DNA of 64,000 bases from an uncultured Prevotella sp. (GCA_900314995.1 OMXK01000024.1:1-64000), one strand, 5' to 3'; positions 21,100-29,383 are shown, counted from the first letter of the stretch. Notes: generated by a model from the sequence alone, not told the origin. A program made the numbers and translations.

Positions 21100-21981
21100 A
21101 TGTGGACTAAACCTTGGAATATGAAAGAAGGCTTCCTCATTGGAGGAGGTCTTATCATTTCAGGACTGGCACTACAGTTGAGCGTCGGTCATGTAGCGTG
21201 GGATTCGTTTGCTTGGCCTGCCAACGGCATTGTATTGGTAGGGTTCCTGGCAATCATCGCCGTCCTATTTTTATTAAGAAAGCGGGTGTATGCCTTCCAG
21301 TTCGTAAGTACTTACCAGGCCGCCATACCGGCATTGGTGTATGCCGTAGTGCTGACCATCATCATGGGACTCACCCGCCAGCTGAAAGATGGCACCTGGC
21401 TGAACAATATGCTGTCGTTCTGGCCCTTTGTGCTCATCTATGTGTATATAGCGGTCATTCTGGGAGTCATCATTTTACGCCGGCTGATGCACTTGAGTTC
21501 ATGGAAGCGCGACGTTCCTTTCCTACTGAATCACTTGGGCCTCTTTATAGCCCTTATTACAGCCACGCTTGGCAATGCCGACATGCAATGCGTAAAGATG
21601 ATAACCACCGTTGGCGAGCCTGAATGGCGGGCGCTGACTCAGCAGGGAGTTGTCAAGGAGATGCCCATAGCCATTGAACTGAAGAAGTTTATTATGGAGA
21701 CCTACGACGACGGAAGCCCCAAGCGCTTTGCCTCAGAGATTCAGATCCTGACCAAGACGGGCAAGAACATCGAGACCACGGTTGACGTGAACAAGCCCTG
21801 CGAGGTGGACGGTTGGAAAATCTATCAATACGGCTACGACACGCAGATGGGTGCTAAGAGTCAGATTTCTATATTAGAGATCGTCAGCGACCCCTGGTTG
21901 CCGTTGGTATATACGGGCATCTACATGATGCTGGCGGGAGCGGTTTGTATGTTTGTAATTGGAGGGAGGAGACGCGTATGA
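21100..21981 (+). CDS. ResB/CcsB-like cytochrome c biogenesis protein
   Basis: The 293-residue membrane protein has four hydrophobic segments in the N-terminal two thirds, a soluble periplasmic domain and a last helix (LPLVYTGIYMMLAGAVCMFVI) that ends in IGGRRRV, the arrangement of the system II ResB/CcsB half. SDPWLPLVYTGIYMM is a family block. The ATG at 21100 (MWTKPW) is preferred because an in-frame ATG at 21052 lies upstream of the promoter box and inside nrfA. The stop codon overlaps the ccsA start in ATGA. With CcsA it exports heme and ligates it to NrfH/NrfA apocytochromes. Confidence 0.88.
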   Translation: MWTKPWNMKEGFLIGGGLIISGLALQLSVGHVAWDSFAWPANGIVLVGFLAIIAVLFLLRKRVYAFQFVSTYQAAIPALVYAVVLTIIMGLTRQLKDGTWLNNMLSFWPFVLIYVYIAVILGVIILRRLMHLSSWKRDVPFLLNHLGLFIALITATLGNADMQCVKMITTVGEPEWRALTQQGVVKEMPIAIELKKFIMETYDDGSPKRFASEIQILTKTGKNIETTVDVNKPCEVDGWKIYQYGYDTQMGAKSQISILEIVSDPWLPLVYTGIYMMLAGAVCMFVIGGRRRV

Positions 21982-22784
21982 GCTGGGAGCAATTTATTTA
22001 TTTTGCAATGGCTGCAATCCTGCTTTGGGCTATAGGAGCATGGGCGGCATGGAAAGAAAAAACTGGTTTTGCCTATACGGCAACCATCGTCGGACTGGTC
22101 GTTTTCTTCTCGTTTATTCTCTCCATGTGGATTTCCCTGGAGCGTCCGCCGCTTCGCACAATGGGTGAGACACGCCTCTGGTATTCGTTCTTCCTGCCAT
22201 TGGCGGGTTTCATTGTCTATTCGCGATGGAAATACAAATGGATACTCACGTTTTCCACGATTCTTGCCTTGGTGTTTATCTGCGTGAACCTGTTTAAGCC
22301 TGAGATTCACGACAAGACGCTGATGCCAGCCCTCCAGAGTCCTTGGTTCGCCCCTCACGTCATTGTCTATATGTTTGCATACGCCGTACTTGGTGCAGCT
22401 ACGGTGATGGCCGTCTATCTGCTTTTCATCAAAAAGAAAACAACGGAAAACGCTAATCAGCCCATTGCTGATGAAGAATCAGACATCACCGATAATCTCG
22501 TCTATGTAGGCCTCGCCTTCCTTACCATTGGCATGCTCTTCGGTGCTCTCTGGGCCAAGGAGGCATGGGGGCACTACTGGTCGTGGGATCCCAAGGAGAC
22601 GTGGGCGGCCATCACCTGGCTGGCCTATCTTGTCTATGTGCACTATCGTAACCTTCCACACCATCGTGAGCGAATTGCTCTCTGGATGCTCATCGTCTCT
22701 TTCGTCCTCTTGCAGATGTGCTGGTGGGGCATCAATTTTTTGCCGCAACTTCGAGAAACGTCAGTACACATCTATAATAGCTAA
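21978..22784 (+). CDS. ccsA: CcsA/CcmC-type heme-handling protein whose 3' end is supplied by the integrated element
   Basis: The 268-residue polytopic membrane protein has the tryptophan-rich WWD block WGHYWSWDPKETWA and a conserved HxxxY-type histidine near HVIVYMFAYAVLGA. Its start overlaps resB in ATGA. From 22738 onward the codons belong to the integrated element: after the shared WWGIN the protein ends FLPQLRETSVHIYNS, whereas the displaced original end beyond attR reads YLPSAQGSSVHTYNA. Twelve of the last twenty residues are identical, so function is probably preserved. Confidence 0.93.
   Translation: MSWEQFIYFAMAAILLWAIGAWAAWKEKTGFAYTATIVGLVVFFSFILSMWISLERPPLRTMGETRLWYSFFLPLAGFIVYSRWKYKWILTFSTILALVFICVNLFKPEIHDKTLMPALQSPWFAPHVIVYMFAYAVLGAATVMAVYLLFIKKKTTENANQPIADEESDITDNLVYVGLAFLTIGMLFGALWAKEAWGHYWSWDPKETWAAITWLAYLVYVHYRNLPHHRERIALWMLIVSFVLLQMCWWGINFLPQLRETSVHIYNS
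22722..22737 (+). repeat. attL core (16-bp direct repeat)
   Basis: TGGTGGGGCATCAATT inside the ccsA codons for WWGIN; the identical copy is at 46872-46887. Sequence left of it is host ccsA, sequence right of it is the element. Confidence 0.88.
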
Positions 22785-22840
22785 TTATCAGAGAGTTACA
22801 AAAATTCGAGATTAAAGGAGATTAGTTAAAATTAATTAAA

Positions 22841-22894
22841 GTAGATACAAAAAAGCTACAAGGTAGATACAAAGTAGATACAAATTTTGTATCT
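22841..22894 (+). repeat. Left arm-type repeats for integrase or excisionase
   Basis: GTAGATACAAA occurs at 22841-22851, 22863-22873 and 22874-22884 (the last two head to tail with an 11-bp period). An inverted partial copy TTTGTATCT lies at 22886-22894. The last overlaps the integrase promoter, suggesting that integrase binding also represses its own gene. Confidence 0.75.
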
Positions 22895-22897
22895 TTG
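22890..22897 (+). promoter_or_regulatory. -7 promoter box of the integrase gene
   Basis: TATCTTTG matches TAnnTTTG; 29 bases before the integrase ATG and overlapping an inverted arm-type site. Confidence 0.7.
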
Positions 22898-22926
22898 CAG
22901 CGTGTTTATTTTTAATTGATTTTATT

Positions 22927-24438
22927 ATGGCAAATTTCTTAATTAGAACAACGAAACAGAGTGGCAAGGCAACTCTTTATGTAAGAATCCAAAGAAAGAA
23001 CCCCAAGATTGATTGGGTGCTTTCTTCTGGCATTTCAGTAAACATTACGGATTGGCGCAAATATTATGAAAGCGGCAATGCAAAGTTATGGGACAATTAT
23101 ACTAAAGAAGGGAGCATTGGAGCCGAAATCAAAAAGAAGATGAATTTAGTCAGTGAGACCATTGACCTCCTTTTTGATGATGGCAGCATAAGGAGCAGTG
23201 AAGATAAACCTGTATTGGTCGAGGCTCTTTCCAAGTTAGCTAACCATGATGCTATAATTAAGCGTAAGGAGATTAATCAGCATGAACGTGAGGAAAGGGA
23301 GCGTAAGATGCACGAAATTGTTCCTTGCTGTGAGAACTATATTAAAGGTATAAAGGATGGCGTGATTACCGATAAGCGATGCAGAGAAGGGAAATATACT
23401 GAGGGGACAATTGCAGGATGGATTACGTTTTTCAACCACCTGAAAGACTATACCAAAGCAGGAACTACATTTGAGGACATTACCCCGGAATGGGTACAAC
23501 GTTTCCGTCTGTACTTGGAGAAAAAAGGACTCATGCCTACCACAATTAATAAGTTATGGGGAACAGCTCAACACCTTTGCAGATATTCGGCTTCGCAGGG
23601 ATGGAATAGGAATGCTATCAGTTTGAGTGCTTGGGTGACTCCCACTGTTAAGAAAGGTCAGAAACAGACTGAAATCTATCTCACTGAAGAAGAATTAGAC
23701 GCGCTTTATAAGATGCCGTTAGAAGGTACTAAAGCCAAAGTTAGAGACCTTTTCTTCATTGGTGTATTCTCTGCACAACGTGTTAGCGATTATTCTGAGT
23801 TTAAGCCATACAACATTACCAAGACAGACAAAGGCACTCCAATATTCAAACTCACTCAAAAGAAAACTGGAAGCAACGTTGAAGTTCCTATTCTGGATGC
23901 GCGATGCTATGAGATCTTAGAGCGTTATGACTATCAATCCCCTGAAGTACCTCTGCAATACGTGAACCTTTTATTAAAGGACATTTTCAAAGAGTTGGCA
24001 AAGTCAGTACCTTCTTTGATGCAGGAATATCCAACTGCAATGACTCGACGCGAGAAGGATGCAGAAAGTACATATTTACGCCTTTGTGAGAAAGCCATGA
24101 ACAATGAGCCAATGACAAAGAATGAGCTTGTAGAGTATAAGCGCAGGAAACAATATGCCTTTGAGCATGATGGCGAACCCGTTTTCAAGCGTGATGGCAG
24201 GGGGAATATTCTTAAATACAAATGGGAATTGATTACAAGCCACACAGCCAGAAGATCGGCAATTACCAACCTTCACAAATTGGGATTACGTGAGCGCGAT
24301 TTAATTGTCTTCAGCGGTCATACTAATCTAAAGAACTTGGAGAAGTACATTAGAACCGGACTCTCTGAGGAAGCCGACAGAATAGCAGAGAAGATGAATT
24401 CTACGGCTAAGACGATAGATTTAAAGAAGGAAGCCTGA
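22927..24438 (+). CDS. Tyrosine site-specific integrase
   Basis: The 503-residue protein has a SAM-like core-binding domain (about 150-245) and a C-terminal catalytic domain. The visible active-site residues are arginine in FSAQRVSDY (about 284), HxxR in SHTARRS (about 437), histidine in FSGHTNL (about 463) and tyrosine in LEKYIRTG (about 473). The N-terminal ARM-type domain (LIRTTKQSGKATLYVRIQ) would bind the GTAGATACAAA arm repeats. It lies 190 bases inside the attL core and reads in the same direction as ccsA. It should catalyse integration into and excision from ccsA. An intrinsic terminator follows. Confidence 0.93.
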   Translation: MANFLIRTTKQSGKATLYVRIQRKNPKIDWVLSSGISVNITDWRKYYESGNAKLWDNYTKEGSIGAEIKKKMNLVSETIDLLFDDGSIRSSEDKPVLVEALSKLANHDAIIKRKEINQHEREERERKMHEIVPCCENYIKGIKDGVITDKRCREGKYTEGTIAGWITFFNHLKDYTKAGTTFEDITPEWVQRFRLYLEKKGLMPTTINKLWGTAQHLCRYSASQGWNRNAISLSAWVTPTVKKGQKQTEIYLTEEELDALYKMPLEGTKAKVRDLFFIGVFSAQRVSDYSEFKPYNITKTDKGTPIFKLTQKKTGSNVEVPILDARCYEILERYDYQSPEVPLQYVNLLLKDIFKELAKSVPSLMQEYPTAMTRREKDAESTYLRLCEKAMNNEPMTKNELVEYKRRKQYAFEHDGEPVFKRDGRGNILKYKWELITSHTARRSAITNLHKLGLRERDLIVFSGHTNLKNLEKYIRTGLSEEADRIAEKMNSTAKTIDLKKEA

Positions 24439-24446
24439 GTTATTGA

Positions 24447-24470
24447 GGGAGTCAAATTGGCTCCCTTTTT
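24447..24470 (+). terminator. Intrinsic terminator after integrase
   Basis: GGGAGTC, five-base loop, GGCTCCC then TTTTT; nine bases after the integrase stop codon. Confidence 0.8.
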
Positions 24471-24603
24471 CATTCCCCTTCTTTTGCCAAACATTAACCT
24501 TTTTACGCGATTTCTTCAGTTTCCATCCAATTTTTTCTGAGTTTTTTTCCTAAAAAAGCAAAGATTTTAGTTCCATGGTGTTTCATGGTGTTCCACAACG
24601 TAC

Positions 24604-24611
24604 TAATTTTG
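24604..24611 (+). promoter_or_regulatory. -7 promoter box before the HTH pair
   Basis: TAATTTTG matches TAnnTTTG, 37 bases before the ATG at 24649. Confidence 0.5.
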
Positions 24612-24648
24612 TGGCAAAATCTTTATTATTTTTTTAAATGTGAATGGT

Positions 24649-24966
24649 ATGATTAAAGAACAAAAAAGGTTATTGGATAGTTCCGAACTGAAGAAAAAGT
24701 TAATGGAACTTGAAAATATGAGTAAAGAAGAGTTGAAGGCGTATGCCGAAAAACTCGAACGCAAACTTTTCGGTGATCCTATCCCTGAAGGTGAGTTCCT
24801 AACTATCACTCAGGTAGGGAAATTGCTGAATATTAGTCGCTCAACAATTTTCCGATACAGGAAAGAGGGTATTTTAAATACTCACAAGATTGGGAATAAG
24901 ACTCTGTTCGCTCGTGCAGAAATAGACAAGCTAATGAGAAAGGAGGCCAACGATGCAGAATGCTAA
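24649..24966 (+). CDS. Helix-turn-helix protein, excisionase-like
   Basis: The 105-residue protein has a coiled N-terminal half and a C-terminal MerR/excisionase-type winged helix: FLTITQVGKLLNISRSTIFR, then an EGILNTHKIGNKTLFARAEID wing. I use the ATG at 24649; a GTG three codons earlier is an alternative. It overlaps the next gene by 14 bases. Small HTH_17 proteins beside a tyrosine integrase usually act as recombination directionality factors or as replication/transcription regulators. Which applies here is not clear, since the next gene has the same fold. Confidence 0.75.
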   Translation: MIKEQKRLLDSSELKKKLMELENMSKEELKAYAEKLERKLFGDPIPEGEFLTITQVGKLLNISRSTIFRYRKEGILNTHKIGNKTLFARAEIDKLMRKEANDAEC

Positions 24967-25246
24967 AACTCTATTATCCTTAATAGGTGAGGAAGTCCTG
25001 CCATTGGTCGAGACTTGGCTTCGCTCTGTTGTAGCAGATGAAGTACAGAAGGCTTTGGAGGCTGATCGTATGAGTGCCAAGCCTGAGAAGAACTATAGCC
25101 GTGATGAGGTGTGCGAACTACTGAATATTTCTAAGCCTACTTTGTGGAAACTAACCAAGAATGGAGAGATCGAGGCAACGCACATTAATCGCAGGGTAGT
25201 ATATCGTGAGAGTGCAATTGAGGAATTCCGAAAGAATAGGAAATGA
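24953..25246 (+). CDS. Second helix-turn-helix protein, excisionase-like
   Basis: The 97-residue protein has a C-terminal winged helix (YSRDEVCELLNISKPTLWKL, then a GEIEATHINRRVVYRESAIEE wing) of the same type as its upstream neighbour, with which it overlaps. The N-terminal 45 residues are amphipathic and may dimerise. Two consecutive excisionase-like proteins suggest one directionality factor and one regulator, or a heterodimer. The stop codon overlaps the ATG of a cysteine-containing small protein. Confidence 0.75.
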   Translation: MQNAKTLLSLIGEEVLPLVETWLRSVVADEVQKALEADRMSAKPEKNYSRDEVCELLNISKPTLWKLTKNGEIEATHINRRVVYRESAIEEFRKNRK

Positions 25247-25419
25247 CTAAGCATTGCATTGATTGCGAGTGGTTCCAGGAGCGTACTTTCTTCCCTCGCA
25301 CTGGAGGAACAAGCGGTAAATGCTATAACCCCATTTCAAAATTCTACGGTCAATGGCGCGTAGGAGCATGGGGATGCGAAATCATTCAGCAGCAGGATTT
25401 ATTCAACCAAATAAAATAA
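25243..25419 (+). CDS. Small cysteine-containing protein, 58 residues
   Basis: The frame starts at an ATGA overlap with the upstream HTH gene and ends just before the next gene. The product contains four cysteines (HCIDCEW, GKCYNP, GWGCE-like WGCEII) and several aromatics, which suggests a small zinc-binding fold or a cysteine-stabilised structure. I do not recognise the family. Tight packing between two coding genes in the same direction is the main evidence that it is real. Confidence 0.6.
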   Translation: MTKHCIDCEWFQERTFFPRTGGTSGKCYNPISKFYGQWRVGAWGCEIIQQQDLFNQIK

Positions 25420-25425
25420 AGCATT

Positions 25426-25956
25426 ATGAATTCAACTGAAATTTACGAAAAGATTAAGGCTTCAAATTTCATTGCAAGCCTCATCGAGTCAGCTGACCTT
25501 GGTAAAACTGCATCCGTCTATATGGTCGAAAAGGATCAGTTGCTTAGGCAGGCAATTGTATTTAACACAGCCTTGGAGAATATAGGCGAAACCCTTGTTG
25601 GTGAATTGCAACGTATTCTCTCAGACTTGTTTGGTGATGATCTTTCAATCATTGGTGTGAATATCGTAACAAAGAGCGGAAGCCCGACAAAGATAGAATT
25701 TGCCTATACAATACCCCATCAGATAGAATATGACTATTCCAAGGCCAAGGAGTATCTGGAAAACACTTGCCCACCAGATATGATTTCGGAATACTGCAAA
25801 AAAGCCCTTGAACATCTTTGGAATATTCATGGTGTATTAGGTGTTGAAGAGAATGCCGTTACTTTTGAGGATTTCAAGGGTGTGTCGGCAACGTTAAGTA
25901 TCTGCAAGAATATTGCAGAAATGATAACTGAAAAGGACATAGAGAATAATGAGTAA
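25426..25956 (+). CDS. Uncharacterised element protein, 176 residues
   Basis: This acidic soluble protein has no signal peptide or membrane segment. A central strand-rich part (IIGVNIVTKSGSPTKIEFAY) is flanked by helices. It begins six bases after the cysteine-containing small gene and is followed by a strong intrinsic terminator, so it closes the first post-integrase operon. I do not recognise a family and assign no function. Confidence 0.7.
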   Translation: MNSTEIYEKIKASNFIASLIESADLGKTASVYMVEKDQLLRQAIVFNTALENIGETLVGELQRILSDLFGDDLSIIGVNIVTKSGSPTKIEFAYTIPHQIEYDYSKAKEYLENTCPPDMISEYCKKALEHLWNIHGVLGVEENAVTFEDFKGVSATLSICKNIAEMITEKDIENNE

Positions 25957-25967
25957 TAAATTTGGTT

Positions 25968-25998
25968 TGGGTGTCGATTAATAAAGACACCCATTTTT
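25968..25998 (+). terminator. Intrinsic terminator
   Basis: TGGGTGTC, ten-base loop, GACACCCA followed by TTTTT; ends the operon that starts at 24649. Confidence 0.85.
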
Positions 25999-26015
25999 AA
26001 CTGTACATAGTATAT

Positions 26016-26387
26016 ATGAATTACAAAGAGTATTTGGAAAAGAGCAATGATCTTGCTCTAACCACCAAAAAGGAAATGAACGTATTTCTCAGTTATGAGG
26101 AAACGATAATACGTTTTGATGCGCTAAGAAGTAAAATAGGTGATTCTGATTATACTGATATTGGCGTAATGTTATTGGATTCTATAAGATGCAAGATTCA
26201 GAAAGTGCTGGTTCTACTTGAAGAGCATGTGCGCTTAGTTCAGGAACACGAAACAAACCCGGATAATAAAGAAGCGGTTCTTTTGCATCTTAATAAGTAC
26301 CATGCGTTGTTTGAAGCCCATGCGCTGAAATACAAAGGCTTCATAGATGCCCTATCTAAACTAAAAGCTATAGAGAAGGGTAGTTGA
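26016..26387 (+). CDS. Uncharacterised helical protein, 123 residues
   Basis: The protein is predominantly helical with long charged amphipathic stretches and is probably a small coiled-coil or bundle protein. No catalytic motif is visible. It starts 18 bases after the terminator of the upstream unit, in an AT-rich gap without a clear TAnnTTTG box. It converges with two small minus-strand genes. No function assigned. Confidence 0.65.
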   Translation: MNYKEYLEKSNDLALTTKKEMNVFLSYEETIIRFDALRSKIGDSDYTDIGVMLLDSIRCKIQKVLVLLEEHVRLVQEHETNPDNKEAVLLHLNKYHALFEAHALKYKGFIDALSKLKAIEKGS

Positions 26388-26397
26388 GACCGCTCAC

Positions 26398-26532
26398 TTA
26401 TTTCTTGAAATCAGTCTTAGATACCACCCGTTTTTTTGCCTCAGACTCGTTGGCTGTTTTATCATTCAGCATGAAGGCAAAGGAACGGGTGTGCTTATTT
26501 CTTTCAACGTATTCCAGACCAAGTTCTGACAT
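26398..26532 (-). CDS. Small protein, 44 residues, unknown
   Basis: The start at 26532 (MSELGLEYVERNKHTRS) was chosen because a perfect TATCTTTG box lies 38 bases upstream; a longer in-frame extension would begin inside or before that promoter. The product is basic at the C-terminus (EAKKRVVSKTDFKK). The strong promoter and the absence of competing frames favour a real gene, but no family is recognised. Confidence 0.45.
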   Translation of the reverse strand: MSELGLEYVERNKHTRSFAFMLNDKTANESEAKKRVVSKTDFKK

Positions 26533-26569
26533 GTATCTTATAACGTCGAAGATAGAGCAGAATATACCG

Positions 26570-26577
26570 CAAAGATA
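26570..26577 (-). promoter_or_regulatory. -7 promoter box, minus strand
   Basis: TATCTTTG on the minus strand, upstream of the 44-residue gene. Confidence 0.6.
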
Positions 26578-26669
26578 CCAAACTTTCGGAAAAGTGAAGA
26601 AAAACGAAAGAACATGTTGCAAAAAATCAGATTTGACAAAAAAAGAGTCCCATTTGGAACTCTCAATTT

Positions 26670-26885
26670 TCAGATGATTATCTCTCCAGTCTGCATATTG
26701 TACTTGGCTATCAGGCCATTGCAGTTGTTGAGATAAACATACTTCCTGCCGATGGTAGAAAGTGCTTCACTTGGCTGCACCCATATTCTTTCACCATGGT
26801 ACACACCGTTGTTATCTATCACGCTGGGATTCTCCTTAAAGTAGAGAATTAAGGCTTCTAGAGCCTCATTAAAATGAACGTTCAT
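26670..26885 (-). CDS. Small protein, 71 residues, unknown
   Basis: The product has a helical N-terminus (FNEALEALILYFKENPSV) and a beta-rich C-terminus (RKYVYLNNCNGLIAKYNMQTGEIII). A TACCTTTG promoter box lies about 95 bases upstream at 26979-26986. It is probably an accessory phage or element protein. No known domain is recognised, and the function is unassigned. Confidence 0.55.
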   Translation of the reverse strand: MNVHFNEALEALILYFKENPSVIDNNGVYHGERIWVQPSEALSTIGRKYVYLNNCNGLIAKYNMQTGEIII

Positions 26886-26978
26886 ATTCTAAATTTTTTA
26901 AGTTGTTAAATTCAGTACAGAACTTCACTCTACTTCACTTTACAATACTTTAGCGGTCTTACTCTTTCGAAGCCGATG

Positions 26979-26986
26979 CAAAGGTA
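26979..26986 (-). promoter_or_regulatory. -7 promoter box, minus strand
   Basis: TACCTTTG on the minus strand, upstream of the 71-residue gene. Confidence 0.55.
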
Positions 26987-27085
26987 AGAATTATTTTTTA
27001 TATGTAGACTGTTGTGGTGTCACTTTTATAATATATTAACTGAACTTTCGCAAGTGAATATTCATTCATCAAGCGACTAATTTAT

Positions 27086-27351
27086 ACATTTGATAGAGTT
27101 TATGGAACTTAGGATTGGCATCAATAACAGCAGAAAGCAGCTCGCTGGCATTCAAAGAATGTCTTTATTTCAAATTGTACACCCGTTGTTTAGTCGTATT
27201 CAGTGGCGTGCCAGTTGATGTGATGCTGAAGAAATCTTTCTTGGTTCCTGAGTCTGAGCTGTAACCGCAATAATAATTGGAAAGCGGACTACCCTCACGG
27301 GCAATCCGCTCAAAACACTATAACGGCGGTGTATGTACTAACCGCCTTTTT
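27086..27351 (+). ncRNA. Candidate short transcript: promoter to terminator without a clear gene
   Basis: A TACATTTG box at 27086-27093 and an intrinsic terminator (GGCGGT, ten-base loop, ACCGCC, TTTTT at 27325-27351) bracket about 250 bases. No frame of 60 or more codons accounts for it. It ends beside the convergent XRE regulator gene. It may be a regulatory RNA, an antisense regulator, or the transcript of a very short protein. The rest of 26886-27352 shows nothing else. Confidence 0.35.
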
Positions 27352-27352
27352 C

Positions 27353-27613
27353 TTAACTCAATATCTTTGTTTCGATAATGATTTTCCTATGGCAGTAAGG
27401 ACATTCGATTTCAGCAGGCGAACTCTGGTGATCAGAATCAGAAACCAATTCACTTACGGAAATGCCGAGCGCGTCAGCGATTTTCTCCAAAGAATTAAAC
27501 TTTGGATTCCGATTGGAACAGATGGCAGATAATGTCGGAGCAGCTATTCCCATTTTCTCTGCTACTTGTGCCAAGGTCATGCCTCGCTGCTGAATCTTTT
27601 TCTTTATATCCAT
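27353..27613 (-). CDS. XRE-family regulator with zinc-ribbon-like tail
   Basis: The 86-residue protein has an N-terminal HTH_3 domain (MTLAQVAEKMGIAAPTLSAI, about 12-31) and a short C-terminal segment IECPYCHRKIIIETK with a CxxC pair. I use the ATG at 27613, since the longer frame would start upstream of its promoter TACCTTTG at 27634-27641. It faces the plus-strand operon and is the best candidate for the element's repressor. Cro/CI-like control is inferred, not shown. Confidence 0.75.
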   Translation of the reverse strand: MDIKKKIQQRGMTLAQVAEKMGIAAPTLSAICSNRNPKFNSLEKIADALGISVSELVSDSDHQSSPAEIECPYCHRKIIIETKILS

Positions 27614-27633
27614 AATTGTTATTATATCAGGCG

Positions 27634-27641
27634 CAAAGGTA
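27634..27641 (-). promoter_or_regulatory. -7 promoter box of the XRE gene
   Basis: TACCTTTG on the minus strand, 20 bases upstream of the chosen ATG. Confidence 0.65.
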
Positions 27642-27865
27642 CAAAGAAAAATTGAATCTTCCAAATCCTGATTCGATGAACTTTGTGTTAAAGCGTAGTA
27701 TTTTGAAGAAATATTAGGTCGTAGGCTAATAAATTATGCTATGAGAAGTTAAGAAAATCAAATCAAAAGGACGCAAGTGTTACATTATATCCAAGTTAGT
27801 ATATAATGTATCTTTTTCCCATAAAGAAGGTTAAATGTTAGTTTGGAGGCTATTTTTATTTTCAC

Positions 27866-27873
27866 TATCTTTG
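27866..27873 (+). promoter_or_regulatory. Promoter with both -33 and -7 boxes
   Basis: TATCTTTG with TTTG at 27842-27845, 20 bp apart, precedes the operon starting at 27916. Confidence 0.75.
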
Positions 27874-27915
27874 CACCCGGAATGTAACATTAATAATTCA
27901 TTTAAACTTAAAAGT

Positions 27916-28173
27916 ATGTACGTCAAGAAGAAAATGGTTGATGCTATGATTGATCTTGCAATCGTCAGGCACGAATTGAAGGTTATCGGTGAATTTGGTA
28001 AGAATCCCGGTGAAGATGTGGCTTCTGTCAATCTGGAGGTCGGAGGTGTAGATCATGTAATCCTGATAAGTGAGCAGGATTTCCCTCAGTTGCTTCTTTT
28101 CCTTAATGGAGTTATAGGAGCGAATGAAGAAAGAGTGATTCAGCGGCTTGGAAAAATGAAGGCTGTGGTGTAG
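27916..28173 (+). CDS. Uncharacterised protein, 85 residues
   Basis: Start chosen at the ATG after the promoter (MYVKKKMVDAMIDL). The protein has alternating hydrophobic strands and a helix (FPQLLLFLNGVIGANEERV). The downstream gene begins six bases later, so this heads a three-gene operon (27916-28994). No family recognised. Confidence 0.6.
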   Translation: MYVKKKMVDAMIDLAIVRHELKVIGEFGKNPGEDVASVNLEVGGVDHVILISEQDFPQLLLFLNGVIGANEERVIQRLGKMKAVV

Positions 28174-28179
28174 TTACTC

Positions 28180-28557
28180 ATGGCTATATTGTTATATTCA
28201 AACCATTTATTTAATTCCCTACAGACTATGATGTGTCAAGCAGATGCAATGATGATAGCCAGATCTTTCTATGAATTGCTATTGGACGATGACCGATTAT
28301 TAAAGAAACTTGGTAAGGCATGGGGAGGGACTTTGCAAGTGAAACCGCGCCTTGTATCTCCCGCAAAAGCAGCAAATATTCTTGGTATTTCGGTATGGCA
28401 GCTATATCATATTAAAGACGATAAGGACGGAAAGCCAAGATTCTCTTATGTAAAGACTGGAAAATCTCAATCGTCGAGGTTAAAGTTCAATGCAACTACT
28501 ATCATTGATGAATTTGAGCGGTACCTGGCAGAGAAAAAGAACAATAACACTATTTAG
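28180..28557 (+). CDS. Helix-turn-helix protein
   Basis: The 125-residue protein has a C-terminal HTH of the MerR/excisionase type (VSPAKAANILGISVWQLYHI, then a wing ending RLKFNATTIIDEF) after a helical N-terminal half. The upstream ATG is kept; a start at about 28228 is possible. The next gene begins two bases after its stop codon. It may regulate the small-gene operons that follow or act in replication; no direct evidence separates these. Confidence 0.65.
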   Translation: MAILLYSNHLFNSLQTMMCQADAMMIARSFYELLLDDDRLLKKLGKAWGGTLQVKPRLVSPAKAANILGISVWQLYHIKDDKDGKPRFSYVKTGKSQSSRLKFNATTIIDEFERYLAEKKNNNTI

Positions 28558-28559
28558 TA

Positions 28560-28994
28560 ATGGAAATGAAGATAATTGTTACAGAAAAAGAAAATATGCT
28601 CGCAGTAGAGAATGCGCGTAATGAAGATAATTATATGGTCGAGAAGTGTTCAATAGCCGATTCTTTCACAGTCGTACATGAATGTGATGGAATTGATAAG
28701 GAAGAAGCCTTTACCTTGCATTCACTACTTGGGCATTACAACGTCCTGCTTGATACCGTCCATTATGCAGAAATCGAAGAAGGCAATTCACTTCAACAAA
28801 AGTATGGGAAAGCCGTTGCGGATTGGATGGATGGCGAGACGAAAGAATCCATTTCGGAATTGAATGATGCCCTCTTGAATATAAAAGAGTTTTTCATTGG
28901 TATGAGCGATGATGTCAAGGCAATGCAGATAAGCAATGCAGCAGAGCTTGTGAATCGTATTCTCTTATGTGAAAAGAAAGGATCTCAGGGATGA
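28560..28994 (+). CDS. Uncharacterised acidic protein, 144 residues
   Basis: Soluble, acidic and largely helical in its second half (KESISELNDALLNIKEFF). No motif is recognised. It is the last gene of the 27916-28994 operon and is followed by a hairpin that may be a terminator at 29102-29123. Phage-element context only. Confidence 0.65.
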   Translation: MEMKIIVTEKENMLAVENARNEDNYMVEKCSIADSFTVVHECDGIDKEEAFTLHSLLGHYNVLLDTVHYAEIEEGNSLQQKYGKAVADWMDGETKESISELNDALLNIKEFFIGMSDDVKAMQISNAAELVNRILLCEKKGSQG

Positions 28995-29101
28995 TTATCC
29001 AATTTTTATCATTTTGTTGAACTGTAGAACTTGATTGATGGGTGTTTGTTGAGTTTGTTGTAAAGTTTAGTTTCCATCCCGTCTTTCATTATCTACACTT
29101 T

Positions 29102-29123
29102 GGGCAGTCTGTTGAGGCTGCCC
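29102..29123 (+). terminator. Possible intrinsic terminator
   Basis: GGGCAG, ten-base loop, CTGCCC followed by GTTTTATTT; the stem is short, so efficiency is uncertain. Confidence 0.5.
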
Positions 29124-29184
29124 GTTTTATTTGTTCTATTTGTAGATTTCAACAGAAACACCATATAAATACGAATATTTTTAT

Positions 29185-29192
29185 TACATTTG
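29185..29192 (+). promoter_or_regulatory. -7 promoter box
   Basis: TACATTTG, 38 bases before the 45-residue gene at 29231. Confidence 0.6.
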
Positions 29193-29230
29193 CACCGTTC
29201 CAAATATGTATAATTATATAATGTTTTGTC

Positions 29231-29368
29231 ATGGCACTTATTACAAAAGATGGGAAAATTATTGATTATCGGAGTTCCCTACCCGATAATCTCATGCCAA
29301 GTGATTGCTGCCTTGTCCATGGCTATCCAAAGGGTAGAAATGCAGGCAGAGGCGCAAGGTTAGTTTAG
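29231..29368 (+). CDS. Small protein, 45 residues, unknown
   Basis: The frame lies between a TACATTTG promoter and a clear terminator and contains nothing else, which supports a single-gene transcript. The product has MPSDCCLVHGYPKGRNAGRG, with adjacent cysteines, a histidine and a glycine-arginine-rich tail. No family is recognised. A small RNA- or nucleic-acid-interacting protein would fit its composition, but this is speculation. Confidence 0.5.
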   Translation: MALITKDGKIIDYRSSLPDNLMPSDCCLVHGYPKGRNAGRGARLV

Positions 29369-29383
29369 AATCTGTAATAACGG

